A stretch of 11,527 bases of DNA from Deltaproteobacteria bacterium (GTDB taxonomy: Bacteria > Desulfobacterota > Desulfobacteria > Desulfobacterales > SG8-13), in assembly GCA_030670715.1 (NCBI GenBank), contig DAOVBC010000036.1, forward strand, positions 1 through 11,527, read 5' to 3'. Both the position numbers and the translations under genes were made by a program. The notes beneath the pieces were generated by a model. The model was not told the DNA's origin. It worked only from the letters and a program-made list of their open reading frames with translations, and searched no databases. Below are positions 6,659 to 11,527 of the stretch, one piece after another; position 1 is the first letter of the stretch, and each line of letters opens with the position of its first letter.

Positions 6659-9600
6659 CTACCTCAATGGGATTTCCCGGTAGGGCAGCCCGATTCTTGC
6701 TGCCAGGGCTTTCAGATCATCTGCCAGGTTTTTCACCTCAATATCCGTCCGGAACACCGGGATGTTTTTATCGGCCACCACAAAAATCTGTAATTTTTCC
6801 GGGACCAGATATTCTTGCGCCAGCTTTTGCATTTCCGGGCCGTCCACACCGATGTAAGCCTCCTGAATTTTCTCAAGGGTGTCCAGGGGTTCTCCCCGCA
6901 TGTAATAGCGGGCGTAAGTCGCCACCAGATCAGCCGGTGTGTCCACATTGAAAACAAAACTGTTCAGCGCTTCCAATCGCTTGAGCTTAATGTTTGCAGC
7001 AGGAACATCCGCCCGCAAAGCATCCATTATTTTTATGGTTTCAGCGATCGAAGTCGGTGTACGGTCGCCTTTACAGCCGATATAACCCACCAGCAATCCT
7101 GCTTGCCACTTGTAGGTCTGAAAAAAACCGGCGGAATAGACCAGGCCGAGATCATCCCGCAGGCGGGTGTACATCAGGGAGTCATTACCGCCGAAAATGT
7201 CCGTCAGGAGGCGGATTTTCCAGAAATCCATGTGGGTCCGCTTTACTCCCGGCAGAGCCAGAATGACCTGCGATTGTATCTGCCCGGGTTTGGGGATAAG
7301 GGCCAGCACCGGCGGGGTTGTTGGTGGATCATCGATACGTCGTTGCGGAGCCTGCGAATCCGGCAGCGCTTTCAGCAGCTTGCGGATTCCGGCAACAGCC
7401 TGATTCTTTGTGATGTCTCCGGACACGGCCACCACCATGTTCGACGGGACAAAATACGTTTTCATAAAATGAAGAAGGTTTTTTCTGCCGATTTTTGGAA
7501 TGGTCTTTAAGCCCATCAGAGGGTCGCGGCCATAAGAGTGGCCCTTAAAGTGCCAGATTATTCCTTCGCGCATGGCTACGCTCTGCGCATTTCCCCCCTG
7601 GCGCTTGAGATCCACCAGGAGCTGCTCCTTGACCACCTTTACGACCCGGGAGTTAAAAGCCGGGCGGGTCAAAATTTCCTCCATCAGGGCCAGGCCTATC
7701 CGCCAGTCTTCTTTAATGACAGAGAGCTGAATAGTCGATACCTCCTCAGCGACAGATATCGACAACCGGATGGCATTTTCATCAAGTTTTCGTGCCAGTT
7801 CATCCGGTGAATACGTTTTCGTGCCCCCTTTAATTAGGCTTCTGTTTAGAATTGCCGCAAGACCGGTTCGGGATGCTTCGATATCAACTTCACCCGCTTT
7901 GACAAGAATTGTCATATCAATCAGGGGCAGTTCCCGATCGGGAAGATAAAAGACTTTTGTTGATCCGATCTGATCGGTTTGGGCTCTGGGATAGGTGATT
8001 TTATGCGGTGTTCGTTCAAACAACAGCGGGTGCTTCCAGCCGGCCGGTGTCGGATATATGGAGTTGTTTTTATAATTGTTGGGCCTGGGATAGTTGGCGG
8101 CAGCTGAACCGCTGACCATCCGGACTTCAGCATATCGGGCCGGCGGTTTGTCCGGTTTGCCGCCCGGAATGACGAAAACGCTGGTTTGATTTTCTGTGCG
8201 GATATATTTTCGGGCGACGACACGGATGTCTTCCGGGGTGACCGCGGCGATATTTTTCAAATAATCATTGAGATACCGCCAGCCGGTCTCAACTTCCAGT
8301 GATGCCAGGATACCGGCCAGGCTTTCATTGCTGCGCATGCGTTCCAGAAAATCACGCTCATTCAGCTTTTTTATTCTTTCCAGCTCCTGTTCCGAGACTG
8401 GTTGCTGCTTCATTTTATCCAATTCTGAAAGCAGCAGTTTTTCAAGATCCCGGCAGGCTTTCAGATATGCCTGGCGTTTTTCGTCATCCGTCAGGCCATC
8501 CTTTTGCAGAATTTTCGGCTCATTGGGCGAACCGCCCACCATGACCATACCGCCGTATCGGTTATCGGGGTTGTGGGACCAGGCTTCCACTGCCAGTCCC
8601 TTGTTGCTGATGTTTTCCGTCATACGGGCGCTGCGGCCGGAACTGAGGACCATTGTCATCGCGTCAAGGGCATAAAAATCCCCGGTCCCCATCCGTGCCC
8701 CGTGAAAACCGATTCTGACCAGCGGTGTGCGGGCACCTTTGAGATAACGGATACTGCGGCGCGGCCCGTCCTGTTCGGGCTCGGTGGTGACGCTCTCCGG
8801 ACTGCTCTGTCCGGCCGGATACCGCTCAAAATAGATCTCAGCCAGGCGTCGGGCCTCTTCTGCAGTTACATTTCCTACAAGTACACAGACAGCGTTGGTC
8901 GGATTGTAATACTGCCTGTGAAAGGCCATGGCATCCTGCGTATTGTATTTCTCCATATCGGATTTCCAACCGATGGTCGGGTTGCGGTACGGATGCGCCG
9001 TGTAGGCCGTGGCATTTAGATCGAGCCAGGCGGCTCCTGCCGGGTTGTTGACATACCGGAATGCCCATTCGCGCTGCACCACTTCCTTTTCAACATAAAA
9101 CTCGCGCCAGGACGGCTCAAACAGCTGCTCGCTTATAATGGCAAACCACTGTTCAAGCATATCATCGGGGACGGATGCGAGGTACTGGGTCTGATCCTTG
9201 GAGGTAAAGGCATTGATACCGACAGCGCCGTTTTTGCCTATCTGAGAAGAAAACGCTTGGGGAACGTAAATTTTTTGTACCTCTGCCCGCAACTTTGCCA
9301 TTTCTGCCAGCTTTTCCCGGATGATCACCGGGTCGGGATTGCGCTTGCTCTCCTCGGCCAGGGCCGTCTGATAGGCGGCTTCGATTTTTTCCTGTAATTC
9401 TCGATCTTTTTCGACGTCCAGCGTACCGAAATTCTTGGTACCTTTGAACATCATATGTTCCAGCAAATGTGCGATGCCGGTTTTGCCGGTTTCTTCCAGG
9501 GCAGAGCCGGCACGGATGGCCAACCGGCAGGCAACCTGCGGGGTGGTCGGCCGCTGCACAACTAAAAACAGCATACCGTTTTTCAGCCGGAACTCCTTGA

Positions 9601-9697
9601 CGTCAATGTTAAAATTTACCGCTTTGTCTGCAGCCGCATTGAGTGAAGCCGAAAAAACAAGCAGTAGGCCGATCGCGCATATTTTAAGAAAACGCAT
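6659..9697 (-). CDS. Secreted M16-family (insulinase/pitrilysin) zinc metallopeptidase, two-domain
   Basis: A 1012-residue protein with a signal peptide (MRFLKICAIGLLLVFSASLNAAA), so exported, probably to the periplasm. The inverted zinc motif HxxEH is HLLEH at 77-81, followed by MFKGTKNFG typical of M16. The distal glutamate lies in EKEVVQREW (E203 or E210, spaced as in pitrilysin). Between HLLEH and the distal glutamate is a charged helical insertion (about 97-147, probably coiled coil), longer than in minimal M16 peptidases. The second M16 half begins near residue 580 (KVFYLPDRELPLIDMTILV) and lacks HxxEH, as usual for the inactive half; it keeps a C-terminal RLRDDLGLVY segment used for substrate binding. 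Family members degrade peptides in a closed chamber; the substrate is unknown. ATG 9697 has a strong GGAGG site 7 bases upstream (9705-9709). It converges with sppA, another envelope peptidase. Confidence 0.94.
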   Translation of the reverse strand: MRFLKICAIGLLLVFSASLNAAADKAVNFNIDVKEFRLKNGMLFLVVQRPTTPQVACRLAIRAGSALEETGKTGIAHLLEHMMFKGTKNFGTLDVEKDRELQEKIEAAYQTALAEESKRNPDPVIIREKLAEMAKLRAEVQKIYVPQAFSSQIGKNGAVGINAFTSKDQTQYLASVPDDMLEQWFAIISEQLFEPSWREFYVEKEVVQREWAFRYVNNPAGAAWLDLNATAYTAHPYRNPTIGWKSDMEKYNTQDAMAFHRQYYNPTNAVCVLVGNVTAEEARRLAEIYFERYPAGQSSPESVTTEPEQDGPRRSIRYLKGARTPLVRIGFHGARMGTGDFYALDAMTMVLSSGRSARMTENISNKGLAVEAWSHNPDNRYGGMVMVGGSPNEPKILQKDGLTDDEKRQAYLKACRDLEKLLLSELDKMKQQPVSEQELERIKKLNERDFLERMRSNESLAGILASLEVETGWRYLNDYLKNIAAVTPEDIRVVARKYIRTENQTSVFVIPGGKPDKPPARYAEVRMVSGSAAANYPRPNNYKNNSIYPTPAGWKHPLLFERTPHKITYPRAQTDQIGSTKVFYLPDRELPLIDMTILVKAGEVDIEASRTGLAAILNRSLIKGGTKTYSPDELARKLDENAIRLSISVAEEVSTIQLSVIKEDWRIGLALMEEILTRPAFNSRVVKVVKEQLLVDLKRQGGNAQSVAMREGIIWHFKGHSYGRDPLMGLKTIPKIGRKNLLHFMKTYFVPSNMVVAVSGDITKNQAVAGIRKLLKALPDSQAPQRRIDDPPTTPPVLALIPKPGQIQSQVILALPGVKRTHMDFWKIRLLTDIFGGNDSLMYTRLRDDLGLVYSAGFFQTYKWQAGLLVGYIGCKGDRTPTSIAETIKIMDALRADVPAANIKLKRLEALNSFVFNVDTPADLVATYARYYMRGEPLDTLEKIQEAYIGVDGPEMQKLAQEYLVPEKLQIFVVADKNIPVFRTDIEVKNLADDLKALAARIGLPYREIPLR

Positions 9698-9729
9698 ATT
9701 TATACCTCCATGAACTTTTCGATTTTTTC

Positions 9730-9747
9730 ATGAAATATCCGGGTTAA
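9730..9747. repeat. Solo arm of the 72-bp palindromic repeat, upstream of the M16 gene
   Basis: The 18 bases ATGAAATATCCGGGTTAA are identical to the right arm of the unit at 4676-4693. The similarity continues to TTTTCATGAAAT when compared with the reverse complement of the left arm at 4622-4643. No second arm is visible close by, so this is a half unit. It lies in the leader of the M16 peptidase gene, about 33 bases before its start codon. Confidence 0.65.
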
Positions 9748-9769
9748 AAGATCGTGTGGGCAGTGTCAA
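9741..9769 (-). promoter_or_regulatory. Candidate promoter of the M16 peptidase gene
   Basis: On the minus strand a consensus -35 TTGACA (9764-9769) is followed after 17 bases by TAACCC (9741-9746), a poor -10. The position, about 45 bases before the start codon, is suitable. The -10 region falls within the dispersed 18-bp repeat arm, so the repeat may have altered promoter strength. The poor -10 keeps confidence low. Confidence 0.3.
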
Positions 9770-9799
9770 GGTTTGATTACTCAGAACATTCTCATACTA

Positions 9800-10049
9800 G
9801 TGTCGTGTCCCATAAATAACTTATAAAATTGCCTCAGGTCATAGGATTTTCTGAGAGGCGTTATGTTGATGCATAGCCCCTGAACTTGTCGGGGCCCGAT
9901 ATTTGGAATCGTCACAACAAGCGGTTTGCCATTGCATTGCCGGCTTACGATTCCAAATATCGGGCCACATACAGCTAACAGGAATCATAACGCCTCTCAG
10001 AAAATTTTATGACCGATCATTTATTAAACTTATTCCCGGGACAGTACAC
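9800..10049. mobile_element. 250-bp palindromic MITE-like element with TA flanks, inserted at the lplA stop codon
   Basis: The ends are inverted repeats GTGTCGTGTCCC (9800-9811) and GGGACAGTACAC (10038-10049), matching at 10 of 12 positions, each flanked by TA (9798-9799 and 10050-10051). Inside, a 29-bp arm at 9837-9865 pairs with 9986-10014 (two mismatches), and a perfect 20-bp arm at 9893-9912 pairs with 9947-9966. A small hairpin GCCCC/GGGGC lies at 9876-9895. No ORF is present. TA duplication and small size suggest a non-autonomous element of the IS630/Tc1-mariner kind, but the family is inferred. It fills most of the 350-base gap between the M16 and lplA genes and is unrelated in sequence to the 215-bp element. 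Confidence 0.75.
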
Positions 10050-11047
10050 TATGTCTGGTATAAATGATTTAACAGTTGCGCGGAAGAAATGTGTTCAGTT
10101 AACTCCCTCAAATTCAATTCATTGATAGTATCACGTATCTTACTGAATTCATAGCGAATGCCTGTAAGTTGCCCCTGCAACTTTTCCACGGTTCCGTTTG
10201 CGGAAATATCGGTGTCAATGGCGATGGCCTCAATATGCCCTTTATTAACATCCATCCGGGTCTCTATCCGGTGGGACCCGAACCAATTGATTTTGTGAAT
10301 CTGATAGGGTGGTGAATTACCCCAAGTCCATGCCCAGGAGTTGTACTTTTTCTGCGCAAGGCGATAGATTTGCTCCCATTGGCGGCCGGAAATATGTAGC
10401 TTTTTTAACTCTTCTCCCTGACAGGCCATTGCTGCTATCAGTCGCTGACGGAATCCGTCCATGTCAACGGGTTGTGCCAGGCTGTCGGCAATGTTGGTCA
10501 CCGGGCTCTTAATCGATTTTAAAGCCTTTGATTGAATATGATTTGAATTTGAATTCAATGCCTTGCGAAGGGCACCCAGATCGGTGTCGAAAAGAAGCGT
10601 GCCGTGGACGACAATTCGGCGGGTGTTCGAAAATTGGGCGCTTCCGGATATTTTGCGACCGTTGATTTCGACGCCGTTTCTATCGTTTATATTGGCGGCA
10701 ACACCCAGATTTTTCAGCGTCACCAGCAACGGTGCCAGGTTTTTTTTGATATTTGCCAGACTCAGGCGGTTGAATTTTTTTATAATACTGAAGTTCAGAT
10801 TGCCGTAATCTTGGTAAACTGCCCCGCCGCCGGAAATTCTTCGTACCACACGGATGCCATTTTCCCTCACATAGCGGTAATTGATCTCTTCCAGAATGTT
10901 CTGGTGCCGGCCGACGATAACGGAAGGTTCATTGACATAGAAGAGCAGATAGTCTTTTTCGCCTTCCAGATTGCGCAGGCAGTACTCTTCCAGCGCCAGG
11001 TTTAAGCAAGGGTCATGAATGTCCTTGTTGTCTATTAGATAGGGCAT
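10049..11047 (-). CDS. lplA: Lipoate-protein ligase A
   Basis: A 332-residue cytosolic enzyme that activates free lipoate with ATP and attaches it to lysines of lipoyl-domain proteins (2-oxoacid dehydrogenase E2 subunits, glycine cleavage H protein). The family signature is RRISGGGAVYQDYGNLNFS at 69-87 (Gln where many members have His), and the catalytic lysine is K132 in NGRKISGSAQ (129-138), equivalent to E. coli K133. A C-terminal accessory domain of about 90 residues (from WAWTWGNSPPY) is present, giving the same two-domain layout and almost the same length as E. coli LplA (338). ATG 11047 starts right before the conserved first strand, but no Shine-Dalgarno sequence is visible, so translation may be weak or start site recognition unusual. 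The TAG stop straddles the end of a 250-bp element, yet the protein is not visibly truncated. No lipoylated target gene lies nearby, which is common for a scavenging ligase. Confidence 0.94.
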   Translation of the reverse strand: MPYLIDNKDIHDPCLNLALEEYCLRNLEGEKDYLLFYVNEPSVIVGRHQNILEEINYRYVRENGIRVVRRISGGGAVYQDYGNLNFSIIKKFNRLSLANIKKNLAPLLVTLKNLGVAANINDRNGVEINGRKISGSAQFSNTRRIVVHGTLLFDTDLGALRKALNSNSNHIQSKALKSIKSPVTNIADSLAQPVDMDGFRQRLIAAMACQGEELKKLHISGRQWEQIYRLAQKKYNSWAWTWGNSPPYQIHKINWFGSHRIETRMDVNKGHIEAIAIDTDISANGTVEKLQGQLTGIRYEFSKIRDTINELNLRELTEHISSAQLLNHLYQT

Positions 11048-11062
11048 TGTTAATCATTACAT

Positions 11063-11093
11063 TTTATAAAATATTAGCGGTAGAATATGTAAA
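11063..11093 (-). promoter_or_regulatory. Weak candidate promoter of lplA
   Basis: On the minus strand TTTACA (11088-11093) precedes TATAAA (11063-11068) by 19 bases, in an AT-rich stretch just before the lplA start. Each box matches consensus at 5 of 6 positions, but the spacing is longer than the preferred 17 and the resulting leader would be very short. A small dyad CCATCG-CGT-CGATGG lies upstream at 11128-11142 and might be an operator. Otherwise 11094-11184 shows nothing recognisable. Confidence 0.25.
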
Positions 11094-11184
11094 ATAAGTC
11101 TCGCCTGTCGGAGTGTCAAAAAACAATCCATCGCGTCGATGGTAATTTATTAAAAGAAAGTCGGATCAGCTGAGATGTCTCGAT

Positions 11185-11399
11185 GTACGTGTTCACGGGG
11201 TACGTCTCCCCGATTCACTCCGGTGGCTGCGTGTCCGGTCATTTCAATGACTTAGCAGCGGGGGCATTCCTGCCCCCTCCGCGTTCTCCCGCAAAAAAGC
11301 GTGCGGGAGCCGCGGTCTCCCCCACGGCTAAGCCATTGAAATAACGAGGCCACTGCGCCAATCTCGCTGCTCGGGGAAACGCACCCAGTGAACACGTAC
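11185..11399. mobile_element. MITE-like palindromic element, copy 2
   Basis: This 215-bp copy differs from the one at 1628-1841 by about seven substitutions and one single-base indel by eye. Its inverted ends are better preserved: GTACGTGTTCAC at 11185-11196 and GTGAACACGTAC at 11388-11399 are exact reverse complements. No 8-bp target duplication is seen (flanks GTCTCGAT and TTTCTTTC), so one flank may have been rearranged, or the copy arrived by recombination. It lies upstream of lplA, about 140 bases from the start codon. The ORF that can be read across it on the minus strand is not credible as a gene, because it follows the palindrome. Confidence 0.85.
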
Positions 11400-11485
11400 T
11401 TTCTTTCATAGAACTCACTGCGCTCTAATCGAGGTTTAGCGATAGAAACTCCCCGATTCCTCATATAGCTAAGGTTCTTTCAGAA

Positions 11486-11521
11486 TGATAAAGGAGGGAT
11501 TTTCCCTCCTTTATCATTTTT
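11486..11521 (+). terminator. Strong rho-independent terminator on the + strand
   Basis: A perfect 14-bp stem (TGATAAAGGAGGGA, 11486-11499, with its complement at 11503-11516) closes a three-base TTT loop and is followed by a run of eight T from 11517. The T-run is only on the + side, so it ends rightward transcription. No + strand gene is recognisable in the 430 bases upstream. It therefore ends either an unannotated short RNA or an attenuated leader of a gene beyond the window. Bases 11400-11485 before it contain no recognisable gene. Confidence 0.85.
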
Positions 11522-11527
11522 TTTGTT

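Noticed and set aside
9698..10048. A CRISPR array or phage attachment site, considered because of the repeated words
   Set aside because: The repeats are inverted and not evenly spaced, and there are no spacers, cas genes or integrase.
11252..11464. A 70-codon minus-strand frame through MITE copy 2
   Set aside because: Most of it is palindromic repeat sequence; the equivalent region of copy 1 encodes a different frame because of the single-base indel, so it is not conserved as protein.

Overview
The window looks like chromosomal DNA of a mid-GC Gram-negative bacterium, most likely an anaerobic deltaproteobacterium (Desulfobacterota, perhaps a Desulfobacterales relative). This is inferred from gene content: an alkyl-DHAP-synthase-like flavoprotein beside a GlpD-type dehydrogenase, a flavoredoxin-like flavin reductase, a 67-kDa-type SppA, a secreted double-domain M16 peptidase and an LplA-type lipoate ligase. 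No rRNA or tRNA gene, CRISPR array, transposase or phage gene was seen.

Layout. Bases 1-4625 carry four genes on the + strand: a 5'-truncated AGPS-like FAD oxidase, a glycerol-3-phosphate dehydrogenase (glpD), a small flavin reductase and a short PilZ-domain protein. sppA follows on + (4724-6574) and converges on a large minus-strand M16 peptidase gene (6659-9697). A minus-strand lipoate-protein ligase gene (10049-11047) lies upstream of the peptidase gene. The last 480 bases hold no gene; they contain the lplA leader, a repeat element and a strong + strand terminator at the window edge.

Functional links. GlpD makes dihydroxyacetone phosphate, the backbone on which alkyl-DHAP synthases act, so the first two genes could form a small ether-lipid or glycerophosphate module (inference). 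SppA and the M16 peptidase both belong to cell-envelope proteolysis. The flavin reductase, PilZ protein and lipoate ligase have no obvious shared pathway here.

The most distinctive content is non-coding. Two copies of a roughly 215-bp, near-palindromic MITE-like element (1628-1841 and 11185-11399) are about 96% identical by eye; the first has an exact 8-bp target duplication. A possible excision footprint of the same element lies at 3613-3637. A second, unrelated 250-bp element (9800-10049) with TA flanks sits exactly in the stop codon of lplA and regenerates it. A third, 72-bp palindromic unit (4622-4693) begins in the stop codon of the PilZ gene, and one of its arms recurs upstream of the M16 gene. 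No transposase is present, so these are non-autonomous elements whose mobilising enzymes would be elsewhere in the genome.
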